This document shows positions 10,890-22,970 of a DNA stretch of 64,000 bases, one piece after another. A program made the translations under genes and the position numbers. The notes under the pieces are model-generated. The model was given only the letters and a program-made list of their open reading frames with translations. It searched no databases and was not told where the DNA came from. The stretch comes from Ceratodon purpureus. Lineage: Eukaryota; Streptophyta; Bryopsida; Pseudoditrichales; Ditrichaceae. Where the stretch lies: NCBI GenBank assembly GCA_014871385.1, contig CM026424.1:7865320-7929319 (forward strand), read 5' to 3'. Each line of letters begins with the position of its first letter. Positions within the stretch are counted from its first letter, which is position 1.

Positions 10890-13800
10890 GGTAAATAAAC
10901 TTCATGAGAGGTATGGAAGTGGCATGCTATAAAATATATGAGTTTTGGCAATTTCATCTGTCCTTTGAGGACTTCAATTTGAACTAATTTAAAGCAAACA
11001 TGCTATGTTGCTCGAGTATGTGATTTGTTACATTTAGAAAATACAATAAATATTTTAAGTATAATCACAGAATAAGCAAAGAATATTTACATTACCAAAT
11101 AACACCAATTTATAGCCTTGCTCCTCTTGACAGTACAATTTTGTATATTCTTTCCTTTGCTCATTCTATTTTTAGTTCTTCAAGACAAGATTCAAAACAT
11201 TTCACCATGCTTTACCATTCAAACTTCGTTTATCCCTTGATGGTCTCAACATACAATGGGTTGCAAGCATTACAAAGCAACAAATATGGAGCCCTTTTGT
11301 TGATTAAATGGCACAAGATGTATGAAAAGAATACACAAAGATTGGGTAATTTTTTAGAATATGAAAAAAGAATATTCCAATTTTTGGAAGTTGTATTGAA
11401 TTTTTATGAATTTTGAAAGGTTTAAAAATTGAATTTATAGTAATGAAAAATATTTGTTTTCTTTGTTTTTAAGAAAATCACTAATAATAACCTTTAATTG
11501 CAATAACATTACAACATCTCATTGAAAGTAATTTATCCTATATCTATTCTTTCCATGCTTAGAAATTTTCAATTATTTTATTTTTCTATTTTAGAAATAT
11601 TTTTGGACAAATCAACTACCATGTTATAATGGTAATGTTTCATCTTTTGTTAACTTATTTATAAAGAATCAAGTCACCTCTATGAAGTGTTGAATATATT
11701 CAATTGATTTGTAGGACTTGTTTTGATTTGGCAATCTTTGATTCACTAGGTTTTTCATCCGCACAACAATATAGAATTTTTCAAGAGTCCATTACACACA
11801 GTGACAAAGATTACAAAGGATCTAAGTTTCTTTCATGGATAAAATTAGTGAAGTCTTTCTTCAATTTTCTACTTCTAACCACGCTAATCACTCATTTTGA
11901 TAACAAAGCACACACTTATCAAACTCATTTTTTTCCCAATATTTATACATGACATTCAAGACTGATTATCAAAGTTCAAGAGCATCTCTACCTTAAAAAA
12001 TCAAATATGGTCAAACATTAATATCTTCAAGTCAAAGAAGCGTATCATCAATAATTCTAAGTTTTTACAATCTACATAAAGACTTATACAAGATCCAATA
12101 GTTACAATTTATAATGATTTATTTGATTCTCATCATAAAGAATCCAAAAGTTTTTCAAAAAATCATTTCCTTAGAGCTGCCAAAAAGCCTCTTATAAATA
12201 AGATGTCTTTTATGATTGACATGTCTTTTGAATTCATTCTATTCTCTACTCCTCTTCACTGTCATGAAACAAATATAAACACTTCATCATCTCACAAATA
12301 CAAGCTTATTTGTAGTATCATGATTAGGCCGATACATATATTGAAATAGAATATCTTAAGGCCATAAATAGGTCTCAAATTAATTTTGGAGACAATAAAA
12401 GATAACGGTGGTAGTTCTTATCAACTTGAATTCATCAATTAACTCCTGAAGTTCTTTTTAATTCCTAAATTTTTCAAGCAATACTGAGCAATTTAGATAA
12501 AGTAGTAAAAGACAATATTTTGGTGTGAAATTTTTCGAAAAATAAGATTTTACTATAACCTAATTTCCTAAATCTTCTAGTAAATTTATTATTATTATTG
12601 GAATTTTTCATTAAAGGACTTGTTTTCTTTTCATATTCGGACATAAAAAAAAAAAGGATTTTTATTGAAATCTATTCTTAATCAAATCTCTACTCAATCT
12701 ACCAACTTATTTATATGAATTTTACACGAGCATGCTTCAAATTTTGAACCAAAAATAGTTCCACGTTTGCTAAAATAAATTTCAAGTCACTTTGATCTTT
12801 GACATCTCACAAATGAAGAAAAATGAAGGATTTAGTTTTAGAATGTGAATAGTATATGAAGTTAATTTTAACATTGTACCACTAAATTTACTAAAAATTG
12901 CTTAAATTAAGATGCTTTAGATGTGAAGTAGAAAAAAACAGGTTTGGCAATTTTGACTAGTTTGCATTAAGAAATTTTAGGAGTCAACAATCAACTAGGC
13001 TTTGGTTGATTTTAGACTTCGATATTTGATATTGATTGAAATCTTAGTTTTTTGTATCAAAAAATGTCATTTATGAAATTTGTAGCTATCTACATTTTGT
13101 ATTTAATATAAAAATGTTAAATTTTCTAATGCTATGTTATTGATATTTTTTTATAAGTAAAATATAAAAAGAATAAAGAAAGCTATATCTTAGATATTGC
13201 ACAAAGACGATTAAAGAATATGTGCTTTGATACTTCACAATATGTAGGGAACCAGCTCATTTGTTTGTATAACTAAATTTACATATAAATAAATCTTTGG
13301 AGTTGTTTACAATTAAAGATGTGTTTTCTTTAAGTGGATGAAACATTGTGACATTGCAAGATGTCTTTCAATTATAAATATAGATTGGATATTAAAGAAA
13401 ATTAGACTATGGATGACATATTAGATTTATTACAAAAGGCCATGAATTCCGTAATGAGAGCTCTAAGCTAGAATGTAAGTTTGTAAACACACAATGTGAT
13501 TCAATATTCAAAGACCGTCAAGTTTAACGTAGTCATCACAACACCATCAACTTCAATGTAGACATCATAATGCCTTGAATTTTCTGAAAATTTATTATTT
13601 TGGAACCATCAAACTATATTATATCTCAAAAAACATTGACCCAAATCCATATTACTTTCAAAATAATTTGACATTCAAGATAAGTTTATAAGAATTATTT
13701 GAAAATTGCCTATAGTTTTGATTGTGTCCGTTACAAACATATTGTTAGGCTTGACATGTTTAATAATGCTTGTTATTGAGAGAGTCTCTTAGATGCAGCA

Positions 13801-15532
13801 ACTTCAATTGAATATGATTGTTGTTTTCTATTACTATTGAATAATACTTTGAGTAAATACCTTCTAATCTCCAACATTTCTAAATACTTTTATTGGATGT
13901 AAAAGTAAATGACTTTGCGTGTCAAAACGAAAAACTCAACTAGATTCTAAAGTCCATATCTATGGAATATGAAGTAAAAAGGTAGCGTCTGAATGTTGTA
14001 GGGTAAATAACATTAATTGGAAGGTAAGTCAAGGTCCAATATTATTGTAGGAATATTAACATATGAAGAATCTCATTCTTTATTTGGGGCACTATAGCTA
14101 ATAGTTAACCGATAGTTGACGCAAAGTAAAAAAAGTGAAGTAAGTAGAATAAAAAAAACTATAAATTTCAAAGATTTTACCGTGACACCATAGCACATTT
14201 TGCCACCTCATGCACAATTTTTTTTCAATAACGTAACTTCTCTAAAATTGGATTTTCCAATTTTTATTTTGCAAAATAAAACATTAAGATTATCCTCAAA
14301 TGGCTAAAAATAGCTAAAAAATAGAAAGATTTTTTTGGAGATCTTCATGTATTTATTTTTATTTATTTTTAAATAGTAATTATTTTTGGAGCAAACTTAC
14401 TATAAGATTACGGTATTGGTACTCTAATTTTATTAAATTTGTACTTTGATCCCTTCCTGTGCATTCCACAATTTTTGATTTGGACCTGGTTTGACTTTCT
14501 GATTGGTGATATGTGATATTTACGATATTTATAGTTGCAGAGCCATTGTTATCTCATGCAACTCCCAGAACTCACAACTTGGCAATGGTTAACTTGTTTG
14601 CAATCATGCGGATCAAGGCTTTTCCAGGATATAAGGTAAAATGAACTGAATAATTGACTCACAGCTTGAGCATTCCATCATTTGGCCACCAAAGCCATCC
14701 AACATTCCGCTGCATTCATTGGCTGTACAACGGTAGGGACCAACAAGGAGGACATGCAATGCAATGGCGCCATGACACCTATGCGTAACTTACAACATCA
14801 TTAACAAAACAGTTGCTACATGCAGGGGGGACATGGGACTCGCTCTGCTCTTCCAACAAGTTACAGGCGGTGCATTGGCAATAGATAAGGGAGAAGGGAT
14901 GTGTACCCACTTCATTTCACACACCACAGACTATACTAACCCAAAATTGTATAGTAGTTAGAAATTGCATTCAATGTCAAAGTAGCACATTAGGTAGAAA
15001 TACCATTAAATGTGGGGATAAAGAGATTTGCGTGTAGGAAATAAGAGTGTATTCAAGGACTTCAGTTTCTTAGATAGAAAAAAAGAAATTTCAAAGATGT
15101 AAAGTGATTTCATATTCTCCTTTGTAGATTCTCTCAATATTCCCCACTTCATGGTCTACCATCTTTTCAACCTAGACATAAGATACACAAACACTAAATA
15201 CACGCTTATCCTTATACATAAGAGCTGGATTTTTTTTTTTTTTCATTTTTTTTAAATTTTTTTTTATAACTATTTTTCAATAATAAAAGTTTTATCAAAT
15301 ATTCTAGAAGTTATACAGGTTCATTATGAACTATACAAAAATTGATCAGAAATCAACAATTGGGCTAATCTGCCATTCTCTTCTAAATAAATAAAAATAC
15401 AAGAAGTTGATTAATGGTAATTATATTTTAGGATAAATGTTTAACTTAAGGTTATTTTTATTAAATTAAGCGGTTTGTCTTAAATTATATATTTTACCTT
15501 AATTTCTTAAGCCATATACCTACTAGGGTTTT
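10890..15532. other. Long AT-rich spacer
   Basis: Read on both strands; no gene, RNA or element could be supported. Frames near 11,141-11,416 and 11,704-11,952 are short, AT-rich and without motifs. A run of T with A-rich companions at 15,228-15,290 may be another LINE tail. GC rises slightly at 14,640-14,920 without an identifiable product. Confidence 0.4.
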
Positions 15533-15541
15533 AGCTAAGAA
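15533..15541. repeat. Left target-site duplication of the 8-kb transposon
   Basis: AGCTAAGAA, repeated exactly at 23,527-23,535. With one extra base on the left the match is 9 of 10 (TAGCTAAGAA versus AAGCTAAGAA). A 9-10 bp duplication is the length typical of Mutator-like elements. Confidence 0.6.
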
Positions 15542-15548
15542 CAGGAAT

Positions 15549-15584
15549 GCTATCTTGTGAGCAGCGAGCAGGAGCAGCGAGCAG
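15549..15584 (+). repeat. Left terminal inverted repeat
   Basis: 36 bp matching the reverse complement of 23,483-23,518 with a single difference. It is itself made of short GAGCAGC/GAGCAGG repeats and is GC-rich in an AT-rich setting. Confidence 0.8.
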
Positions 15585-18104
15585 GGAGCACTGAATTTTT
15601 TTTTCGATTTTTTTGATTTTTTTGATATTTTTTTCCGATTTTTTTTTTCTTCGCAAAATAATACAGTGTGTATTACCGCGGAATCTTTAGAGAATTTTGA
15701 GAGAATATTTAGGATAAAATCTATGAAGATTCTAGGAATATTCTTTCGACAGAAAGACCTCAAACCAAATGTAACCAAATTCAAAGAAAAAACAAATTTG
15801 AATTCAAAAAATTGTAGCAACGGCTACTGAATTTAATTACACCAGTAATTTACAAAACTGGGTCACAATAGATGATGTGAATAAATGACCATCTACTCTA
15901 TTCATATATAGATACGGTCTAAGATTAATATTATATAAAATGCAGTCCAACATACATGCTCATGTAGTATGCGCTAGAATATCAAAGTATATCTAATTAA
16001 AAAATCTAAAGAACACACAAAATCTGAAATACAGGCCTAGAAATGATCTCAATGCATATGAAAACCCTCACTATCAAAGATATCACTATCTCTTATATAA
16101 ATAAGGATATCCTCAGTATCACCCTAACCGTTGGTGGAGTCCGAGGCTCCTTCATCGATTGAGGAGGCTTCATCGTATGCTGAGGGGGTGTGGGCCGATA
16201 ATGGAGGAGGGTAATTCGTGTAGTCGATCTGGCCGCCAAAAAACTCATCCAAACCATCGGAGTCGTAGTCATCACCTGGAGAGTAGTCATCACCTGGGGT
16301 GCCATGGACATCCAACCCCCAGGGATCTTTGGGCTTTGCGTTTCCATGGTCTGAGTGGAGAACTTCAACATAATAGTTGGTGTTCCCCACTTCAATTACT
16401 TCGATGGTGAGAACATCTTCACAGCCTCCAACGTCTACTCCTGCATCACAAAGATAGTCGAAAGGCTAAGGGACTAGAGCCACCTCTGAGGCATGTACTT
16501 CCTTCTCTGGTGTAGTTGAAGGAGTCTTTGGGGGAGTATTCTTTGTTGCAACTCCAGCAAGAAGGTCCAAGTCTGGAGAAACTCCAACCTCAGAAAGCTT
16601 CCGTCGCTGAGCCTGCGTGAGTACCATGGTGGTGTGTGGAAAAGAAAACTCTTGGAATCTACAAGTGAAAACAATTAATCACATTAGAGCAAAGACATGT
16701 ATATTTTCAAGTAAGAATTATTGACAGAGTGTCAGTACTGAAACCCGCGCAAGGAATGAAGGCATTATAAAAAAAATATGTGTCAAGAATTTAGAAAACA
16801 TAGTACTTGCAAGGGTCGCGGAAAATAATAGGCACTGCACAAAGACAACATTCACATCAAAATAATGCTTGAGAAATAAAATCAAACAATGAAATAGTAA
16901 CAAGGGAACAAAATCCGAGACCACAAAATCTCTTCGGTTCCAGATCAAAACATGAGACCAAAACATGAGACCAAAACATGAGACCAAAACCCGAAACCAA
17001 AACCCGAGACCAACACAACACAACCCGAAACTAACACAAATAATGAAGTCCACGCAACCTGATGACGTTTGCCCCTTGTATGCACGAGACTTACGTCCTT
17101 GGTGTTCTTGGACAAACTTTAGAATCTTCGAATACAGTGGCGGCTTCGTGTCGTCATCATGCATCTTGATATCATTGAACTCGTCCAAGATACTCGTGGT
17201 GCTCTCATTTAGTATAAGAACATCCGCACGCTCATGTTCCGGATCCTGAGTCTTTATAGTGTAGACAGATTGCGAAGGCAAGCTAGATGTCTCGTGAATA
17301 CTATTAGAAGGCATGGTACTATCAGAGGATGACATACCTTCAACCTCGGCGGCTTTCTTCAAGCCCATTTTCTCCACCTTCTTGGCTTGGCTGATGCGAA
17401 TTTGCTTCTCTTCCTTCCGTCTCTTTCATTCCTCGTTCTCCCTTTCCGCCTTTTCAGCACGCGCTTTTGCTAGTTGCTTGTCACGTTCAAGCTTCTTTGT
17501 TATTTTTTTGCGTTGTTGTTCAGACATATGCACCGACATAGTCGCATTCTCAAGGTCCATGCCTTTGGACTTCATGTCTTCACTCTCCCTCTTGCAGACC
17601 ACGAATATCTCCAGTTCATGATCTAGGCAAGGATCTGCAGGTGAGAGCTCAATGTACCAAGGACACCGACAAAAGTGCAGCCTTGTGAAATCGCGTCGCT
17701 GGTTTGGAGTTAGAATACACTCCTCGCTTCCCGTGTCCAACCATTATCTGAAACGAGCTGGAACTTGGTCTTCTATAATTGCCCCTTTCTTCAACAATTC
17801 CTGGTAAAAGTATCTCACCACAACCCTGCACACAGCTTCTATGGTCTTCTCCTACTCTAGAAACTCCTTCTGCTTGTTGAATTTTCCTCCCTTCCCAAGT
17901 ATTTCCGGGTAGCCTTAATTGCAGATTCTCTGGCTTCCGACAAGAACAAATTTTTGAATGTCAATTATGACGCCCTAGAAGCCCGGTTGAGGAATCTGAA
18001 GACCGTCTTCTTTGATGATATTGAAGTACAGCTTTCCTGCTTCTTCCTCTAGTTGCAACAAAACCAACAAGATTTGCAGAAATCAGTCCCCCCAGTTTGC
18101 ACTC

Positions 18105-19055
18105 TCGGATCCGAAAGTACCCTCGACACACCGTGAATTTTTCTTTAGAGGCCTCAAATTATTAGCGAGAACGAGAAAACTCAAAATACTTGAGGAAAAA
18201 TCAATCCCCCCTTTATGCACTCTCGGATCCGAAAGTACCCTGGACACAACATGAATTATTCTCTAGAGACCACTAATCATGACCGGAAATGACAAATCTC
18301 AAAATGCTTGAGGAAACTCAGCCTCCCCCATATGGACTCTCGGATCCGAAAGTACCCTGGACACACCATGAATTATTCTCTAGAGACCACTAATCATGAC
18401 AAAAAATGACGAATCTCAAAATGCTTGAGGAAAATCAGCCCCCCCCATATGGACTCTCGGATCCGAAAGTACCCTGGACACACCATGAATTATTCTCTAG
18501 AGACCACTAATCATGACCGGAAATGACAAATCTCAAAATGCTTGAGGAAAATCAGCCCCCCCCCATATGGACTCTCGGATCCGAAAGTACCCTGGACACA
18601 CCATGAATTATTCTCTAGAGACCACTAATCATGACCGGAAATGACAAATCTCAAAATGCTTGAAGAAAAATCAGCCCCCCCCATATGGACTCTCGGATCC
18701 GAAAGTACCCTCGACACACCATGAATTTTTCTCTAGAGACCACTAATCATGACCGGAAATGACAAATCTCAAAATGCTTGAGGAAAATCAGCCCCCCCCC
18801 ATATGGACTCTCGGATCCGAAAGTACCCTGGACACACCATGAATTATTCTCTAGAGACCACTAATCATGACCGGAAATGACAAATCTCAAAATGCTTGAG
18901 GAAAATCAGCCTCCCCCATATGGACTCTCGGATCCGAAAGTACCCTGGACACAACATGAATTATTCTCTAGAGACCACTAATCATGACAAAAAATGACGA
19001 ATCTCAAAATGCTTGAAGAAAAATCAGCCTCCCCAATATGGACTCTCGGATCCGA
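18105..19055. repeat. 118-bp satellite, about 9 units
   Basis: TCGGATCCGA recurs at 18,105, 18,223, 18,340, 18,457, 18,575, 18,693, 18,811, 18,928 and 19,046, so units are 117-118 bp. Each unit reads C-run, ATATGGACTCTCGGATCCGA, AAGTACCCTGGACACACCATG, then ATTCTCTAGAGACCACTAATC and CAAAATGCTTGAGGAA. The first unit is most divergent and the middle units are nearly identical, as in a locally homogenised array. It falls inside a presumed intron of gene A. Confidence 0.9.
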
Positions 19056-19484
19056 AAGTACCTGTGGAGATAGATTTATTTTGATAAGAAATGGAATAAT
19101 GCAAGTGAAACTCACGCCTACGTAGAGGGAAGCAATTTCCACTCATAGTGGAAGGGCGGTAGTTGAGCAAGGGGTCTCTGGGAAGTTGTTGGCCTATCGT
19201 CGATCCTTGCTCATATTCCACCATTTTAACTACCGTTGCTTGTATTGGGCTGGAACTGTAGCCGTCGCTATGCACTGAATTTTTTCGGAAAGCATCTCCG
19301 GATTTGACATGTTGCAGTTGTAATCGGCAATAATCTGTCCCAAAACAATAAAAAATCAATATTAGAAGCAATTTTTTCCTAAAATATTAGTTTAATTAGA
19401 AACTTCCTTAAATATACGTAAATATCTTGTAGAAACCAGGATTTAGTGCAGCTTTTTAAGAACTAAAGAGAAAAATGCCATCCT

Positions 19485-19703
19485 ACAAAAGTACTCTCGG
19501 ATCCGAAAGTACATTGGGCTGTCTATACATTCTTCTAAAGTAGAGAGCTTTGCCACACTGAATAGATGAATTTCTAGTACTACAAAAGTACTCTCGGATC
19601 CGAAAGTACATTGGGCTGTCTATACATTCTTCTAAAGTAGAGAGCTTTGCCACACTGAATAGATGAATTTCTAGTACTACAGAAGTACTCTCGGATCCGA
19701 GAG
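19485..19703. repeat. 97-bp tandem repeat
   Basis: Two full units and part of a third, with TCGGATCCGA at 19,497, 19,594 and 19,691. The unit includes AAAGTACATTGGGCTGTC, TATACATTCTTCTAAAG and GCCACACTGAATAGATG. It shares only the ACTCTCGGATCCGAAAGTAC core with the 118-bp satellite. It also lies in a presumed intron of gene A. Confidence 0.85.
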
Positions 19704-20013
19704 TACATCGTACGGTATAGATAGTTTGCTACACATAGAAGAGTTGACGTACCTCATTGATGAATCCCTCGCCATTTGCGGGGTCAGCGATGGCAAGCAA
19801 TCGATCCATATTGGTGTGCAGGCCTTACTTGCAAATTGCAATAACTTTGTAATGATGTATAATTTGTCCAAAAACAAAAAGAATTCAGGATTTGTAGCCA
19901 TTTCATGCGCCGGAAAAGCATAGCAACAAGTTAAATTTACCAAGATATTCTTTAAATATTTTCATTTTATGCTGCAAAGTGAAAGATAGAGGAAAAAAGC
20001 ATTTACTACAGAA

Positions 20014-20035
20014 GTACTTTCGGATCCGAAAGTAC
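20014..20035. repeat. 22-bp perfect palindrome around TCGGATCCGA
   Basis: GTACTTT-CGGATCCG-AAAGTAC is perfectly self-complementary. It is the most symmetrical form of the motif seen elsewhere in the element, where one flank usually differs. This may be the ancestral or optimal form of a binding site. Confidence 0.8.
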
Positions 20036-20372
20036 ACTGTACGATATAAACAATTTTCTAAATAATTAGCAAAGTCATATCTCATTGATGAATCCCTCGC
20101 CATTTGTAGTGTTGGCGATGGCAAGCATTCGTACATTTGTCATTGTCACCGTCCTACATAATGTAATATCCAACTTTCCAATAGGAGCCTCCATTGATTG
20201 GTTTAGAATGATGTGTGAGTTGCCAACACGATTCTTCCGCAGTTTCTATACCGTCACGTGAACTCCAGGGTCTTTTGTAGGTTCTTCATCTTCTAGAGCT
20301 CTCTTGATATCCATGGGGATGTATTAAGATTCATGATGTATCAACAAACCTAACATAAAAATGTCATTTTAC

Positions 20373-21094
20373 CATTTCTATTCAATTCAAAATTTAGTAC
20401 ATATAACCTGCCTAAAAACTTTGGTGGATTGCCAGGTCATTTTATTCATTCATATAATTTTTTTGGATAAAAATGTGCATCTTTTTGTTAAAAATGTGCA
20501 TCCTCAAAAGGGCTCTCGGATCCGAAAGTCCCTTGAGGTGGGACTCAATTTTGCTCATAGTTTAGAATCTCGATGAAAAAAATGACATAATTTTTTTTTT
20601 CTTCAAGATATGGCTTGTTATATGTTTTTGGAAAGCTCTCATTTAAGGCTTTCCAATGGTATATTACAATATATATTTGGACAAAATCTCCATGTGTAGT
20701 GCCTATTTTTAAAATACAGGTGTTGGCATATGCCTCTACCTCCCCTCCTTTATTTTAAAAATAGGCACTACACATGGAGATTTTTTCCAAATATATATTG
20801 TAATATATCATTGGAAAGCTTTAAATGAGAGCTTTCCAAAAACATATAACAAGCCATATCTTGAAGAAAAAAAAAATTATGTCATTTTTTTCATCGAGAT
20901 TCTAAACTATGAGCAAAATTGAGTCCCACCTCAAGGGACTTTCGGATCCGAGAGCCCTTTTGAGGATGCATATTTTTAACAAAAAGATGCACATTTTTAT
21001 CCAAAAAAATTATATGAATGAATAAAATGACCTGGCGATCCAACAAAGGTTTTAGGCAGGTTATATGTACTGAATTTTGAATTGAATGGAAATG
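20373..21094. promoter_or_regulatory. 722-bp palindrome between divergent genes A and B
   Basis: Left arm 20,373-20,716 and right arm 20,751-21,094 are 344 bp each and pair end to end without indels; I count 9 differences. The 34-bp loop contains the palindrome GGCATATGCC. Each arm has one TCGGATCCGA (20,516 and 20,942). The palindrome ends 58 bp from the gene A ATG (20,314) and 56 bp from the gene B ATG (21,151). A TATA-like GGTTATATGTAC sits near the outer end of each arm, pointing towards each gene. I infer a duplicated, head-to-head promoter. A hairpin transcript or cruciform is an alternative role. Confidence 0.6.
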
Positions 21095-21150
21095 TTCTTG
21101 GAATCTAAGAAGGGGTCAAGTCTTGTAAATATTTTTGAAAAATAGTGGAG

Positions 21151-22700
21151 ATGAAGGTGGCCTTTGGATTTCAATGGAATAATGCCATAAATGATTTTAG
21201 ATCTTTAGAAGTGTGAAGGTATCTTAAGTGTGATGATATTTAAAGTATGTTGTTATATGTTCTTGATGTTGGTAATAGACACAAAGATTTTCTACATGAT
21301 ATTATATCACACGCATTCTCTTGATTGCCTATACAAAACCTATTGCTAGACAAGAGAGTGGGCATGCCGTCGTGCAACCTAAGGAGACTATACATAACAA
21401 GTGGCTTCAACAGTCCCGAAACACGGGCGAATGTCTATACGCTGCAATTGTGGACAACATAATGCGAGCGTTTATGGAAATCACTCAATATAGAAGGTAT
21501 CTAAAGGGAGGAAGGGGAGGCAAAGGACTAGACAAGGCAGAGCTCCGCCTCCGTCAAGTACAGCAGAGCTTAGACCCGGAAATGATAGCTGAGGCAATGA
21601 AGGCGTATCTCGGAGCTGGAGACGTGTTAACGAAGGAGAAGGGACTTTAAGGAGTAGAGATTTTTGGCTCTATGAAGAGGAAGCTTGATCTTCCTCCTAG
21701 TTTAACCCATGACTTTTGCTGCTCTCATAAGGTCAATTATTCCATCCCTACGATGGGGACTCGATCAACAAGGGCGCGGGCGGCGGATCCAGGAGGCTCT
21801 TTCGGATCCAACGTGTCGTGTACAGCACACCACGTCTGTTCAGGAGTCGGAGTGCGATCCATTCGAGTGGCACATTGCTCGCCTTTCAAATTGATCCGAA
21901 CGAAAACGTCAAGCGCTTCAGGCGCAGACTCGTACGAAGTGTAACGCTAAGATCTCGAAGGAAGCTCAGGGTATAGCGACGCCTATATATTCCGGACACA
22001 AGAAGGATTATCACACCAGACGCTTGACTGTAGCAGAGTTTTGGTTCTGCTCTGATGATATCAACCAATGCGTGAAGGAGGGTCCTAAGTCATTTGTTGT
22101 GGATTGGCCGGAAATTCCTATGGTATGGCCAGTCAAAATAGGAACCAATGTCACTCGATAGGAGGTACTCTCCCTGGAAGAAGCGGGTTTCCAATGGCAA
22201 CAGTGTGGCGCTCTATCACCATGCCGCCAATTCCAAGCAAATTCGAATTGGCCTCTTCTGAGATACCATTTCAAGGCACCAGCAGATCCTAATGCACACC
22301 TACGCTCCGAGGTGAATATTCCATTCGCAGGAACTCTGATGCCCCAACTGTGGAGCATTGTAACAAGTGGGAAAGCACCGCTGTCATGGACCATTGCGGT
22401 ATTACATGGATAACAACTATTCTGTATCCTGGATATGGTTGTGTTGTTACCGTTAACACGGAAAGGGGCAAGCTATACCGCATCACCATTGGGTGCTTTC
22501 CGGAATACACTTGCCTAGATTTCATCAAGATGCTTTCGGAGACTCTAGGGAAAAACAAGCAATGGAAATACTGCAAATATATATATTATGTTATTCGGTA
22601 CATGTGCAAGATGGATCCTAAAGAAGACTCCTTCATGCACGCTCCGAGTTAGAGTTTCAACGAGGTTATGGAAATCCTCAAACGAATGGGTGCCTTTTGA
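21151..22700 (+). pseudogene. Transposon gene B with SWIM-like C-terminus, decayed
   Basis: Coding texture starts at ATG 21,151 (MKVAFGFQWNNAINDF) and runs through several frames to a TGA at 22,698-22,700 (NEVMEILKRMGAF). Along the way are frames with HKDFLHDIISHAF, RQESGHAVVQP, RNTGECLYAAIVDNIMRAF, AEFWFCSDDINQCVKEG, and finally ERGKLYRITIGCFPEYTCLDF and WKYCKYIYYVIRYMC. The last part resembles the plant SWIM zinc-finger class (C-x-C ... C-K-H), but with Tyr in two presumed ligand positions. There are at least four in-frame stops and two or more frame changes, so the gene is dead. SWIM domains occur in Mutator-like transposases, which fits the 9-bp target duplication. No DDE residues were identified. 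Confidence 0.5.
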
Positions 22701-22970
22701 AGAATTATTCAGTTAGTAGCCTCCTAGTGGACAATAGGTTACTATATCAACAGTGTTTTGTTCTGGATTGGATTTGTCTTGATTTGAATTGCGAAAAATA
22801 AAGATGATATTTTTATATGCCATTATATACAATCAAATTAGGTGAGTTTTTTTCCACAATAAAATAGAAATCTCTCTCTGTCCTTCTTCCCTATGACAAA
22901 TAACTCCAATTTTCCGGTGAGAAAACTCAACAACATATCATTGAGTTTACTTGAATGTCTGTCCTCTGGA

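Larger units (their letters stand above)
16124..20314 (-). pseudogene. Transposon gene A, multi-exon, decayed
   Basis: Product not recognised. Several minus-strand segments have coding texture and line up as exons: (1) 20,314-20,081, starting ATG as MDIKRALEDEEPTKD and ending NGEGFINE, with an in-frame TAG at codon 23; (2) about 19,815-19,753, ending NGEGFINE at a good GT donor; (3) about 19,336-19,120 (HVKSGDAFRKNSVHSDGYSS); (4) about 18,010-17,040, with a Lys/Glu/Ala-rich coiled-coil-like part (QQRKKITKKLERDKQLAKA) broken by a TGA near 17,427, followed by a Ser-rich part; (5) 16,627-16,124, an acidic 168-codon frame beginning MVLTQAQRRKLSEVG and rich in Asp/Gly/Tyr, with one TAG at codon 54. 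The introns hold the TCGGATCCGA satellites. The gene reads away from the central palindrome. Confidence 0.5.

Noticed and set aside
18105-19055. CRISPR-like regular array
   Set aside because: The whole 118-bp unit repeats, spacers included, in a eukaryotic genome inside a transposon. It is a satellite.
20373-21094. MicroRNA precursor or foldback (FB) transposon
   Set aside because: The palindrome lies inside a larger transposon between two divergent genes and has no target duplication of its own; its length is far above that of a miRNA precursor.
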